The notes: a model not told the origin generated them from the letters alone. Positions 14,681 through 22,757 are shown, counted from the stretch's first letter. The stretch: DNA of 27,484 bases from Christensenella sp. UBA5327 (GCA_002411105.1 DHQX01000007.1:335-27818), one strand, 5' to 3'. Numbers and translations: made by a program.

Positions 14681-15529
14681 TTATTGATCCCCCTGGGCGA
14701 GCAGGTGGCAGGCCTCCTCGCGTTCCCTTTTCTCAAACTCCTCATAGATGCGGTTGCGGCTGATGACCTCGTCAAAGTCCACCTCGTGGCCGTCAAAATC
14801 AGGCCCGTCCACGCAGGCGAATTTCACCTGGCCGCCCACCGTCAGCCGGCAGCCGCCACACATGCCGGTGCCGTCCACCATGATGGGGTTCATGGACACC
14901 ACGGTCTTGACGCCGTATTTTTTGGTGAGGAGGCTGACATACTTCATCATCACCAGGGGCCCGATGGCGATCACCTCGTCATATTGATGCCCTTCTTTGA
15001 TGAGGGCCTCCAGCGCGTCTGTCACCAGGCCGTGGGAGCCATAGGTGCCGTCATCGGTCATGACCTTGAGAAGGTCAGAGACGCGGGCAAAGTCTTCTTC
15101 CATGAACACCAGGTCACGGCTGCGGAAGCCGATGATGCTGTGCACGACGCTGCCCTGGTCATGGAGCTGGCGGGCCACCGGAAAGGCGATGGCACAGCCC
15201 ACGCCGCCGCCCACCACACAGGCTTTTTTGATTCCCTCTGTCTGGGTGGCGCTGCCCAGAGGGCCCACAAAGTCGTGCAGGCTTTCGCCCTGGTTGAGCG
15301 TATCCAGCTCCATCGTGCCCGCGCCCACCACCTGGTAGACGATGCTGACCGTGCCCACCTCCGGGTCCTGGTCGTGGATGGTGAGGGGGATGCGCTCGGA
15401 ATGCTCCTTGGCCCGCAGAATGATGAACTGCCCCGCTTTGGCCTTTCGGGCCACCAGGGGCGCATGGATCACCATGCGGGACGCGTTGCCGGACAGGGCG
15501 GTTTTTTCCAGGATTTTATATTGTTGCAA
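14681..15529 (-). CDS. nfnA: NADH-dependent ferredoxin:NADP+ oxidoreductase, small subunit (NfnA)
   Basis: The FAD- and NADH-binding subunit partnered with NfnB, 282 residues, of the sulfide dehydrogenase/dihydroorotate dehydrogenase electron-transfer family. Visible: an N-terminal ferredoxin-reductase barrel with ERIPLTIHD (flavin site), GPLGSATQ, the NAD-binding VVGGGVGCAIAFPVARQL, and a C-terminal [2Fe-2S] region with D219, C224, C227 and C239 (GTGMCGGCRLT...ACVDGPDFDGHEVDF). One Asp with three Cys is the known Nfn arrangement. The start codon is TTG 15529, with AGGAGG 9 bases upstream. It lies 18 bp after the YgjP-like gene and 1 bp before nfnB. Confidence 0.92.
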   Translation of the reverse strand: MQQYKILEKTALSGNASRMVIHAPLVARKAKAGQFIILRAKEHSERIPLTIHDQDPEVGTVSIVYQVVGAGTMELDTLNQGESLHDFVGPLGSATQTEGIKKACVVGGGVGCAIAFPVARQLHDQGSVVHSIIGFRSRDLVFMEEDFARVSDLLKVMTDDGTYGSHGLVTDALEALIKEGHQYDEVIAIGPLVMMKYVSLLTKKYGVKTVVSMNPIMVDGTGMCGGCRLTVGGQVKFACVDGPDFDGHEVDFDEVISRNRIYEEFEKREREEACHLLAQGDQ

Positions 15530-15547
15530 GGCGAGATTCCTCCTATG

Positions 15548-16063
15548 TCATGCTGGGGTGTTTTTTAGCATCTGGGCACGCTGGCGGTGATCGGGCATGA
15601 GGGACGCCAGCACCCGGTAAAAGGCGGGGGAGTGGTTGAGCTGCTTCAAATGCGCCACTTCATGGGCCACCACATACTCGATGGCGGGCAGCGGATAGCG
15701 CATCAGCCTCCAGGAAAAGCACAATCCGCCCTTCCCGTTGCAGCTGCCAAAGCGCTTTTTGGCGCTGGTGATCTTCACATACCGGGGTGTGACCTGGAGC
15801 TGGCCGGCATAGCGCGCCACCAGCGCCGGGAGCATTTCCCGCGCCCTGTCCTTTAGCGCCGCCTCCTCAAGAGGCGTGGCCTCCGGCATCAGGCGGCGGG
15901 GCTTTTCCAGATGCTTGGCGATCCAGCCCCGCTTTGAGGTGACAAAGCGCTGGATATCAGCGGCTGACAGCCGCTGGGGGGCGCGCACGATGACCTCTCC
16001 CTCGGGGGTGACCTCCAGGGACAGGGTGCGGCGGGCGCTTCTGATCAGGCGGTAGTCAGCCAT
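15548..16063 (-). CDS. YgjP-type (DUF45) metal-dependent hydrolase
   Basis: A predicted cytoplasmic zinc metallopeptidase of the YgjP/SprT-like family, 171 residues. The metal motif HEVAH (134-138) plus H144 in LNHSPAFY is the family pattern, preceded by KRFGSCNGKGGLCFSWRLMRYP. The N-terminal half (VRAPQRLSAADIQRFVTSKRGWIAKHLEK) is also typical. Substrate is unknown. ATG 16063 sits directly after a terminator T-run and has no clear Shine-Dalgarno sequence, so its expression signal is unclear; it may rely on read-through or an unseen promoter. It is followed closely by nfnA. Confidence 0.9.
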   Translation of the reverse strand: MADYRLIRSARRTLSLEVTPEGEVIVRAPQRLSAADIQRFVTSKRGWIAKHLEKPRRLMPEATPLEEAALKDRAREMLPALVARYAGQLQVTPRYVKITSAKKRFGSCNGKGGLCFSWRLMRYPLPAIEYVVAHEVAHLKQLNHSPAFYRVLASLMPDHRQRAQMLKNTPA

Positions 16064-16064
16064 C

Positions 16065-16098
16065 AAAAAAGGCGGCGCGGATCATCCGCTCAACCGCC
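16065..16098 (-). terminator. Rho-independent terminator at the end of the J-domain gene
   Basis: Read on the minus strand, GGCGG (16098-16094) pairs with CCGCC (16075-16071), enclosing an inner GCGGA-TGA-TCCGC hairpin, and TTTTTT (16070-16065) follows. It overlaps the last codons of the J-domain gene and should separate murA and the J-domain gene from ygjP and nfnAB. Confidence 0.75.
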
Positions 16099-16617
16099 GC
16101 TTCTTCCCAGGAGGGAACGCGCCTTGCCCGCCAGCCTGCCAGGCAGGGTGCGGGAGCGCTTCAGCGCCATCTCAGCCGCCAGGGCGCTGCGGCGGTATTC
16201 CCGGTTGTCAGGCTCCAGGCGCACAGCGCTCCGCCAGGCCTGATGCGCCGCCAGATGATCCCTGAGGCCTAAGAGGGTCTCCCCCTGGAGGGCATACCAC
16301 TCGGCATCCTTGCTCTCAGCGCGGCTTAGCTGGAACAGCGCCATGTCATACTGCCGGCGGGCCAGCAGGCTGCGCGCCCAGTATTTGGCCTGGGCCACTG
16401 GCAAGGCGGGGGAGGCGGTGTGCCTGGACTCTGCCAGCTTCAGGCACTGGGCATAGGCCAGGTTGATGCTGATCAGCTCCCTCTGGCCATCCTGCTGCTG
16501 CTGCGGGTCCAGGAAGCTATCCGGATGGCAGGTTTTGACCAGCTTCCGGTAAGCGCTGCGGATGGCGGCTTCGTCAGCGTCGGGCTTAAGCCCCAGGCGC
16601 TCAAAGGCGGTTTGCAT
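16090..16617 (-). CDS. Small J-domain protein with TPR-like C-terminus
   Basis: A 175-residue cytoplasmic protein. Residues 1-65 form a J domain (FERLGLKPDADEAAIRSAYRKLVKTCHPD) with the essential HPD at 31-33, implying that it stimulates a DnaK-type chaperone. Residues about 75-150 look like TPR-type helical repeats (YWARSLLARRQYDMALFQLSRAESKDAEWYALQGETLLGL..., AWRSAVRLEPDN). It has no zinc-finger or Gly/Phe region, so it is a specialised rather than general DnaJ. ATG 16617 is chosen because GAGGAG precedes it and the J domain starts there; the longer upstream frame is only murA in another frame. It overlaps the murA end by 17 bases. Confidence 0.85.
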   Translation of the reverse strand: MQTAFERLGLKPDADEAAIRSAYRKLVKTCHPDSFLDPQQQQDGQRELISINLAYAQCLKLAESRHTASPALPVAQAKYWARSLLARRQYDMALFQLSRAESKDAEWYALQGETLLGLRDHLAAHQAWRSAVRLEPDNREYRRSALAAEMALKRSRTLPGRLAGKARSLLGRSGG

Positions 16618-17899
16618 CGCCGTTACTCTCCTCAGGGTCAAGGGGGGCGCGGGAAATCCTGGCCCCCAGGTCACCCAGCTTGCTCTCCAGGTGCTCATAG
16701 CCCCGGGTGATGTTCCCCGGGTTGTAGACCTCGGTGACCCCCTGAGCCATGAGGCCAGCGATGACCAGGGCCGCCCCGCCCCTGAGGTCAGAAGCATAGA
16801 CCGGGGCGCCGTGGAGCTCCGGCACCCCCTCAATATGCGCCACGCGGCCGTTAATGACCGCCTTGGCACCCATTTTGCGCATCTCATCCAGGTGCTTGAA
16901 GCGGGATTCGAAGATGTTCTCGATCACCTCGCTGGTGCCCATGGCCCGGGTTAAAAGGGCGCTCATGGGCTGCTGGAGGTCGGTGGGGAAGCCGGGGTAT
17001 TCCTGGGTGGACAGCCGGATGGCCCGGTGCCCCTGGCGGAGGTTCACGGTGATGACGTCATCCTGGCTGGTCACCATGACGCCCATCTCAAGCAGTTTGG
17101 CTGTGAGCGCCTCCATATGGGTGGGGATGCAGCCGTGCAGCGCCACGTTCCCCCGGGTGGCCGCGGCGGCGATCATCAGGGTGCCGGCCTCAATCTGGTC
17201 GGGGATGACGGTGTAGCTGCCGCCACCCATTTTGCTGGTGCCTCGGATGCGGATGGTGTCCGTCCCCGCGCCCCTGACCCGGGCGCCGATGCGGTTTAAG
17301 AAGTTGGCGGTGTCAACGATGTGGGGCTCCCGGGCGCAGTTGGTAAGAACGGTGTCCCCCTCAGCACGGGAGGCGGCCAGCATCACGTTGATGGTGCCGC
17401 CTACGGTCACCATGTCGAAGTTGATGTGGGCGCCTTTGAGCTTGCCCTCCAGCACGATCATGCCATTTTCGTCCTTGATGGTGGCCCCCAGGGCTTTAAA
17501 GCCCTTCAGGTGCTGGTCAATGGGCCGGCTGCCCAGATCGCATCCACCGGGATAGCCCACCTCAGCCCGCCCATAGCGGCCCAGGAGGGCCCCCATCAGG
17601 TAATAGCTGGCGCGCATGCGCTGGCTGTAGGAAAAGGGCACCGTCAGGGAATTGACCCCGGTGGGGTCAACGGCCATCTGTTTTTGCTCCGGGTGCCATT
17701 CCACCTTGGCGCCAAGGTGCTTCAAAATGCGATATAAAACCCGGATATCTTCGATAGCCGGGAGGTTCTCGATGACGCAGGGGCGGCCGGCCAGCAGCAC
17801 CGCCGGGACCACCGCCAGGGAGGTGTTCTTGCCGCCGGAAACCTGGGTTTCACCCTTTAGCTCCCGGCCGCCGTCAATCACCAGTTTGTAATCAGGCAT
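16601..17899 (-). CDS. murA: UDP-N-acetylglucosamine 1-carboxyvinyltransferase (MurA)
   Basis: The first committed step of peptidoglycan synthesis, transferring enolpyruvate from phosphoenolpyruvate to UDP-GlcNAc in the cytoplasm. 432 residues, normal length. K24-N25 of the SGGKN motif bind substrate. The catalytic loop GYPGGCDLGSRPIDQH carries the cysteine (C120) that fosfomycin attacks, so the enzyme should be of the sensitive Cys type. Other typical stretches: TVGGTINVMLAA, PDQIEAGTLMIAAA, EYPGFPTDLQQPMSALL, DLRGGAALVIAGLMAQG, RGYEHLESKLGDLGA. AAGGAGG lies 11 bases before the ATG and a strong promoter lies at 17931-17960. Many Bacillota carry two MurA paralogues; which one this is cannot be told here. 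Confidence 0.97.
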   Translation of the reverse strand: MPDYKLVIDGGRELKGETQVSGGKNTSLAVVPAVLLAGRPCVIENLPAIEDIRVLYRILKHLGAKVEWHPEQKQMAVDPTGVNSLTVPFSYSQRMRASYYLMGALLGRYGRAEVGYPGGCDLGSRPIDQHLKGFKALGATIKDENGMIVLEGKLKGAHINFDMVTVGGTINVMLAASRAEGDTVLTNCAREPHIVDTANFLNRIGARVRGAGTDTIRIRGTSKMGGGSYTVIPDQIEAGTLMIAAAATRGNVALHGCIPTHMEALTAKLLEMGVMVTSQDDVITVNLRQGHRAIRLSTQEYPGFPTDLQQPMSALLTRAMGTSEVIENIFESRFKHLDEMRKMGAKAVINGRVAHIEGVPELHGAPVYASDLRGGAALVIAGLMAQGVTEVYNPGNITRGYEHLESKLGDLGARISRAPLDPEESNGDANRL

Positions 17900-17930
17900 C
17901 CAACCCTCGTCCTCCTTGGTCGTTCGCCAA

Positions 17931-17960
17931 AGTATAACATAGCCGGGAATTGAATGTAAA
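17931..17960 (-). promoter_or_regulatory. murA promoter
   Basis: On the minus strand TTTACA (17960-17955), an 18-bp spacer and TATACT (17936-17931), with TG one base before the -10 (extended -10). The ATG follows 31 bp later. No clear terminator was seen between the upstream gene's stop (18001) and this promoter. Confidence 0.75.
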
Positions 17961-18000
17961 GGCGGTGAAAAGCCGTGATATTGTCATTAATGCCAGGGTT

Positions 18001-18603
18001 TTACAGCGAATCGGGCTGTTTTGACAGGGCGTTTCTCACCTGCTGCTGCAGCACCGGCACCAGCTCCTGCTCAAACCAGGGGTTTGCCGCCAGCCACCTG
18101 AAATTGAGCGGTGAGGGGTGTACGATGGGGAAATAGTCGGGAAGATAGGCCTGATAGTTGTGCACGGTTTGGGTGAGGTTTGCCTGGCGGCGGCTTCCCA
18201 GGTAGTGCCGCTGGGCGTACTGGCCCACCAGCAAGGCCAGGCGCAGGTCTGGCATCAGCGCCATGAGCCGGTCATGCCACAGGGGCGCAAAATCCCGCCG
18301 GGGCGGGATATCCCCCGATTTGCCCTTGCCCGGATAGTAAAAATCCATGGGCAGGTGGGCGATCTGCTCCGGATCCCGGAAGGTGGCCTCATCCACCCCC
18401 ATCCACCGCATCAGGCGCTGGCCGCTGGCGTCATCCCAGGCCAGACCCGCTGTTTGCGCCCGGATGCCCGGGGCCTGGCCGATCACCACCAGGCGGGCCC
18501 TGGGGCCAGCCACAAACAGGGGCTGGTAGCCCTGCGCCAACAGCGCCTGGTTGCTGGGGTGGTGGGCGATTTCCTGGCGGATGGCTTCAATCCGCTCATC
18601 CAT
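18001..18603 (-). CDS. Uracil-DNA glycosylase family protein
   Basis: A 200-residue protein of the uracil-DNA glycosylase superfamily. Motif A is VVIGQAPGIRAQTAGLAWDDASG (GQAPG at 42-46), and the C-terminal motif B region is FPIVHPSPLNFRW (HPSPLN at 162-167). The middle holds GDIPPRRDFAPLWHDRLMALMPDLRLALLVGQYA. This is the small uracil-DNA-glycosylase-like group often annotated in Bacteroidota and Bacillota genomes; activity on uracil is not proven by sequence, since motif A lacks the classical catalytic Asp of family 1. ATG 18603 is chosen because the upstream extension lies inside the DUF488 gene in another frame. It overlaps that gene by 8 bases. Confidence 0.85.
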   Translation of the reverse strand: MDERIEAIRQEIAHHPSNQALLAQGYQPLFVAGPRARLVVIGQAPGIRAQTAGLAWDDASGQRLMRWMGVDEATFRDPEQIAHLPMDFYYPGKGKSGDIPPRRDFAPLWHDRLMALMPDLRLALLVGQYAQRHYLGSRRQANLTQTVHNYQAYLPDYFPIVHPSPLNFRWLAANPWFEQELVPVLQQQVRNALSKQPDSL

Positions 18604-19126
18604 CGGCGTTCTCCCGCGGGTAGGTGATGTGGGTGCCGTCCACCACCGCAAAGGGGGTGAGGCTGTGGGCTTTGGTGGTGGTTTGGTCCATGATGTCAAG
18701 CACGGTTGCTCCGCGCACCGTGAGCGCATCCGCCACCAGGGAGCGGTGGCAGCGCCAGGGCAGGGCCTCGGCGCACATGATGGCGGTGGGCTTTTCCGCA
18801 GCGTAGCGCATCAAGGTGTCGATGCCCTCCTTGAAAGCCGCGGTCTGCATATAGTCCGCGTAGCTGCGGAAGGAGGCGTTGCGCCAGCCCAGGTTAAAAG
18901 ACGCCCCGGTCGGGTGCCGCAGGCCGCCCAGGGATTTCATATGGATATACTCGATGTGGTTTTCCGGCATGGACATGATGAGCGCGCTTTGCTCATACTG
19001 CGGGTTGAAGCGGGAGCGCGGGATGGAGCGAATATCCACCAGACGCGTGACGCCGTTGGCCCGGAGCATCCTGACAAAGAGTTCAAGCGGGTGGGTGGAG
19101 TGGCCGATGGTATAGATGTCAAGCAT
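18596..19126 (-). CDS. DUF488 domain protein
   Basis: A 176-residue protein of the DUF488 family. The family opening IYTIGHSTHPLELFVRMLRANGVTRLVDIRSIPRSRFNPQY is clear, followed by GGLRHPTGASFNLGW and the conserved cysteine region AIMCAEALPWRCHRSLVADAL. Function is unknown; the conserved Cys-containing segment suggests an enzymatic or nucleic-acid-related role, but that is inference. The start overlaps the TetR stop by 8 bases and the end overlaps the glycosylase start by 8 bases, so the three are almost certainly co-translated. Confidence 0.9.
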   Translation of the reverse strand: MLDIYTIGHSTHPLELFVRMLRANGVTRLVDIRSIPRSRFNPQYEQSALIMSMPENHIEYIHMKSLGGLRHPTGASFNLGWRNASFRSYADYMQTAAFKEGIDTLMRYAAEKPTAIMCAEALPWRCHRSLVADALTVRGATVLDIMDQTTTKAHSLTPFAVVDGTHITYPRENADG

Positions 19127-19712
19127 CGCAGGGGGCTACCATGCCGTGGCGCAGCAGCAGCATCACCTCGTCCACCACCTTTTCCAGGTCCGCGTTCTTG
19201 TCAAAAAACACGTATTTGAGGCCGATGAAGTTGGCAATGCCCATGAGGACATAGGCCATCACCGTGGTGTCCATCCGGGTCAGTTCCCCCTGGGCCTCAT
19301 CCAGCTGGGTTTTGTAGCGCCGGGCGAAGGTCTCGTAATAATCCACAAACAGCCGGGGGTTGATATAGAGGGATTCCCAGATGATGTTGTACATATGGGG
19401 TTTGCGCCTGACGTGGAGCAGGAAGGCCAGAAGCCCGGCCCGTTCGATCTCAAGTCTGTCGGTCAATCCCTTGGTGTGCTGGGCGATGTTCCGCCTGATA
19501 TGGTGGCCATACTGCTGGAGCAGGTGGCAATAGAGGGAGTATTTGTCCTCAAAGTAAATGTATATGGTGCCCGGGGCCACCTTGGCCCTGAGGGCAATGT
19601 CATTGATGCCGGTGTTGTAATAGCCCTTGCGGCCAAACTCGGTCTCCGCCGCCCGGATGATCCGGTTCATGGTGGTCTGGCCCCGGGCCGTCTTGGGGCT
19701 GGTGGTGGACAT
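19119..19712 (-). CDS. TetR-family transcriptional regulator
   Basis: A 197-residue DNA-binding regulator. The N-terminal HTH reads RIIRAAETEFGRKGYYNTGINDIALRAKVAPGTIYIYFEDKYSLYCHLL, a standard TetR domain. The C-terminal ligand-binding part (IIWESLYINPRLFVDYYETFARRYKTQLDEAQ ... GIANFIGLKYVFF) resembles regulators of fatty-acid or acyl-CoA metabolism in general shape only. ATG 19712 is chosen because AGGAGGG lies 12 bases upstream and the residues before it in the longer frame read across that site. It follows the hydrolase genes by 73 bp and precedes DUF488. It is a likely repressor of the CoA-transferase/hydrolase cassette. Confidence 0.92.
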   Translation of the reverse strand: MSTTSPKTARGQTTMNRIIRAAETEFGRKGYYNTGINDIALRAKVAPGTIYIYFEDKYSLYCHLLQQYGHHIRRNIAQHTKGLTDRLEIERAGLLAFLLHVRRKPHMYNIIWESLYINPRLFVDYYETFARRYKTQLDEAQGELTRMDTTVMAYVLMGIANFIGLKYVFFDKNADLEKVVDEVMLLLRHGMVAPCDA

Positions 19713-19785
19713 CGGGCGATGTTCCCTCCTTGGCATTTGATGGGGGAATTGTAGGGGAATGGCCATGGGGTGTCAAACCCTGAGC

Positions 19786-20598
19786 TTAGGGGATGGGGAT
19801 TTCCCTGCGATAGTCAAACCAGCCCATGGCAAGGGCGGTGAACAATTCCGGCCGCTCCAGAAACAGGACGTGGCCGGTGGCGGGGAGCGTGATCAGTTCA
19901 GCCCCGGGGATGGCCTGAGCGATGCGCCGGTTCTCCCAGGGCATCATCACCAGGTCCTCCTCTGGCGCCAGCACCAGGGTGGGGCAGGAGATCCGGCCGA
20001 TGCGCTCCCGCAGGTCAAAATCCATGATGGAGCGGATCAAACGCCCCATGCGGGCCAGGAAATCCGGGTTGTTGAAGACGCTTGCCTCCAGCAATTCCCG
20101 CCTGTGCGCCATCCAGGGCGCCTGGTTGCGCTGGAAGGTGGCGCCATAAAACAGCGGGATGGTGGCGGTGTAGAAGGCCTGGGGGCTGGCTGTGGCGTGC
20201 AGCCAGGACTCGCACATGTCCCGGAACAGCGGGTCAGTCCAGGCGCGGGTGGCCGCCAGCAGCAGCCTGTCCACCCGGCCTGGCGCGTCACAGGCCAACT
20301 GCAACGCCAGCGCCCCACCATAGGAGGTGCCCAGCACCGACACGCGCGCAAGCCCCAGATGATCGAGGAAGGCCTGGAGCATGGCTGCCTGATCTGCCAT
20401 CCGGTAGCCCTCCGGGAAGGCGGCGCTTTTGCCCTGGTCCATCAGGTCGATGAGGATCAGGCGGTGGTTTTGGGAGAAGGGCGCTATAAATGGTGCCCAG
20501 GACTCCGTCGACATCATGACGCCGTTGAGCAGCAGCAGCGGGTGCCCCTGGCCCTGCTCCTGGTAGTGAATGTCCTTGCCCTGGTATGTGAAGATCAT
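19786..20598 (-). CDS. Alpha/beta hydrolase (second of a tandem pair)
   Basis: A 270-residue cytoplasmic alpha/beta-fold hydrolase. The oxyanion-hole region is LLLLNGVMMSTESW, the nucleophile elbow GTSYGG has Ser92, the acid region is VLAPEEDLVMMP, and the catalytic His lies in LPATGHVLFLERPELF. Overall layout resembles 3-oxoadipate enol-lactonase and related esterases, but substrate cannot be assigned. AAAGGAG precedes ATG 20598 and the gap from the preceding hydrolase is 11 bp. It shares long conserved stretches with the neighbour at 20610-21428, so the pair arose by tandem duplication. No signal peptide. Confidence 0.92.
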   Translation of the reverse strand: MIFTYQGKDIHYQEQGQGHPLLLLNGVMMSTESWAPFIAPFSQNHRLILIDLMDQGKSAAFPEGYRMADQAAMLQAFLDHLGLARVSVLGTSYGGALALQLACDAPGRVDRLLLAATRAWTDPLFRDMCESWLHATASPQAFYTATIPLFYGATFQRNQAPWMAHRRELLEASVFNNPDFLARMGRLIRSIMDFDLRERIGRISCPTLVLAPEEDLVMMPWENRRIAQAIPGAELITLPATGHVLFLERPELFTALAMGWFDYRREIPIP

Positions 20599-20609
20599 GC
20601 TCGCTCCTT

Positions 20610-21428
20610 TCAGGGGAGGGCGATGGCCTCCCGGTGGCTTAAAAAGCCGGTGAGCAGCGCCGTGAACAGGTCAGGGCGCTCGTAGAAGGCGGCATGCCCG
20701 GTTTTGGGCAAGAGCACCAGCTGGGCGTTTGGCAGATGATCCGCCAGATAGGCCTGCTCCTCAGGCGGGGTGATATGATCCTGCTGGGAGGAGATGAGAA
20801 GCACCGGGCAGGTGATGGCGTGGAGCTGGCCGGTCACGTCATGGCTCTCCGCCGAGCGGGTGAGCCGGGCCATGCGCGCCTGAAAATCAGCGCTGGCAAA
20901 AGCGGTGCCGGTCAGGAGGTTTTTGCGGTTCTCCATCCACTGGGCTTTTCTGTCGTAAAAGGCCGGGCTGTAGATGACCGGGATGGTGGTGGCATAGTAG
21001 GCCCGGGGGTTGCCCCCGGCCAGGATCCAGGCATCGCCGATCTCCTTGAGCCAGGCATTGGTGCGGGCCACGGTGTTGGCCAAGACCATCCGGCCCACCA
21101 GGTCCGGCCGGGCGGCCGCCAAATTCAGCGCCACCTCGCCCCCATAGCTGGTGCCAAAGATATCCACCTGGCTGAGGCCCAGGTGGGCGATCAGCGCCTC
21201 CAGCATCAGGGCCTGGCGGGCGATGGGAAAATCCTTCTCCATCGCCTCAGACTGGCCCTGGTCCAGCAAATCCACCAGGATGGGCTGGCTTCCGCCTTTC
21301 TGGATGGCCTCAAGGAAGGGCGCCCAGGACTTGGTGGACATCATGATGCCGTTGAGCATGAGCAGCGGGCGCCCCTGGCCCACCACCTCGTAATGGACGG
21401 ACTTTCCCTCAAACAGGAAAGCGCTCAT
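20610..21428 (-). CDS. Alpha/beta hydrolase (first of a tandem pair)
   Basis: A 272-residue cytoplasmic alpha/beta hydrolase paralogous to the next gene. It has LLMLNGIMMSTKSWAPF (oxyanion region), the elbow FGTSYGG with Ser94, an acid in LISSQQDHITPP, and a His in LPKTGHAAFYERPDLF, so the triad is intact. Its ATG overlaps the stop of the CoA-transferase gene as ATGA, implying translational coupling and a shared pathway. Possible roles are lactone, ester or thioester hydrolysis; sequence alone does not choose. Confidence 0.92.
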   Translation of the reverse strand: MSAFLFEGKSVHYEVVGQGRPLLMLNGIMMSTKSWAPFLEAIQKGGSQPILVDLLDQGQSEAMEKDFPIARQALMLEALIAHLGLSQVDIFGTSYGGEVALNLAAARPDLVGRMVLANTVARTNAWLKEIGDAWILAGGNPRAYYATTIPVIYSPAFYDRKAQWMENRKNLLTGTAFASADFQARMARLTRSAESHDVTGQLHAITCPVLLISSQQDHITPPEEQAYLADHLPNAQLVLLPKTGHAAFYERPDLFTALLTGFLSHREAIALP

Positions 21429-22741
21429 CGGTCAAACAGCAGGCCGAGCTCGTGGGCCTGGCGGCGCAGCTCCTCGCGGAACTTGGGGTGGGCGATGGAG
21501 ATGAGCAGCTCCACCCGCTCCCTGATGTTGGTGCCCCGCAGGCGCACCACGCCATACTCGGTGACCACGTAGTCCACCTCGTTGCGGGAGAGGGATACGG
21601 CGGCGCCGGGCTTGAGCTGGGGCACGATCTTGGAGATCTCCTCCCGCTCACCGGTCTGGGGGTTTTTCACCATGGCGGTGGAGTAAAGGCAGATGAAGCT
21701 GCGCCCATTCTTGGACTTCTGCGCCCCGGCGGCGGTGTCGGTCTGGCCGCCGGTGCCGGAGAACTGGGTGGAGCCGATGGATTCGCTGGCGCACTGGCCG
21801 GTGAGGTCGATCTCCATGGTGGAGTTGATGGACACCATGTTGTCATTCTGGGCGATCACATAGGGGTCATTGGTGTAGGACCCGGCCAGAATCTCATCCG
21901 AGGGGTTGTCATGGGCAAACGCGTATAGTTCTGGGGAGCCCATGATGAAGGTGCAGACCATCTTGCCGTTCTGGAGCTGCTTTTTGCGCCCGGTGATGAC
22001 CCCGGCCTTGGCCAGTTTCATCATGTTGGTGGTGAGCATCTCGGTGTGGATGCCCAGGTCCTTCTTGTCATACAAGGTGTCGGCGATGGCGTTTGGCATG
22101 CCGCCGATACCCAGCTGGATGCAGTCGCCATCCTGGATGTAGGGGGCCACCAGGCTGCCGATGGTCCGGTCCTTCTCCGTGGGCTCCACATCCGGCAGCG
22201 CCGGCACGGGGTAGTCCACCTCAATCAGGTGATCCACCTCGTCCAGCCGCACAAAGGCGTCGCCAAAGGTGCGGGGATAGTTGGGGTTGATCTCAAGGAT
22301 CACGCGGTCGGCGGCCTTGATCATCTGCATCTCGTAGGTGTTGGACAAAGAAAGGCTGATGTTGCCGTGGGCGTCGGGCATGGCGGCCACCCCCACGAAG
22401 ATGTTGGGCCTGCGGTGATCAAGCCGCCTGGTGGCGGCGAAGTGCAGATAGTTGGGCACAAAGGAGGTGTTGCCGTTGTGGTGGGCCTTGCGGGTGGCGG
22501 GGCTGTAAAACCAGCTGTCATGCAGGAAGGCGTGGCGGTATTGGGGGTCATTGAAGCAGGGATAATCCCCCATGGGCAGACAGGTGGAGATGGTGACATC
22601 CCGGAGCCTGTCCGCAGCGGTGTGCAGGTGGCTGAAGAAGGCGCCCGCGGTGGAGCAGCCAAGGCCGGTGACGATGTAGTCTTCCGACTGAACCATGTCA
22701 ACCGCCTGCTGGACGGTGATGAGCTTGTCCTTGTAGTTCAT
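21425..22741 (-). CDS. Acetyl-CoA hydrolase/transferase family CoA-transferase
   Basis: A family-I CoA-transferase of 438 residues, the length of clostridial 4-hydroxybutyrate CoA-transferase. QLGIGGMPNAIAD and LGIHTEM are present; the Glu of the latter (E234) aligns with the known catalytic Glu that forms the glutamyl-CoA intermediate. The C-terminal hallmark is SIGSTQFSGTGGQTD, followed by VDYVVTEYGVVRLRGTNIRERVELLISIAHPKFR. The reaction would swap CoA between an acyl-CoA (often acetyl- or butyryl-CoA) and a carboxylate. AGGGGG precedes the ATG. It sits between livK and the two hydrolases, suggesting CoA activation of an imported acid. 4-hydroxybutyrate, butyrate and other carboxylates are all possible acceptors. 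Confidence 0.93.
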   Translation of the reverse strand: MNYKDKLITVQQAVDMVQSEDYIVTGLGCSTAGAFFSHLHTAADRLRDVTISTCLPMGDYPCFNDPQYRHAFLHDSWFYSPATRKAHHNGNTSFVPNYLHFAATRRLDHRRPNIFVGVAAMPDAHGNISLSLSNTYEMQMIKAADRVILEINPNYPRTFGDAFVRLDEVDHLIEVDYPVPALPDVEPTEKDRTIGSLVAPYIQDGDCIQLGIGGMPNAIADTLYDKKDLGIHTEMLTTNMMKLAKAGVITGRKKQLQNGKMVCTFIMGSPELYAFAHDNPSDEILAGSYTNDPYVIAQNDNMVSINSTMEIDLTGQCASESIGSTQFSGTGGQTDTAAGAQKSKNGRSFICLYSTAMVKNPQTGEREEISKIVPQLKPGAAVSLSRNEVDYVVTEYGVVRLRGTNIRERVELLISIAHPKFREELRRQAHELGLLFDR

Positions 22742-22757
22742 GGTGTTTCTTACCCCC

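Noticed and set aside
13672..14763. A 363-codon open frame on the plus strand opposite nfnB
   Set aside because: The nfnB frame carries all cysteine, FAD and NADPH motifs. The plus-strand product is low-complexity and has no recognisable domain or ribosome binding site.
19713..19766. N-terminal extension of the TetR gene to 19766
   Set aside because: The extension covers the AGGAGGG ribosome binding site of ATG 19712 and adds residues not found in TetR proteins.
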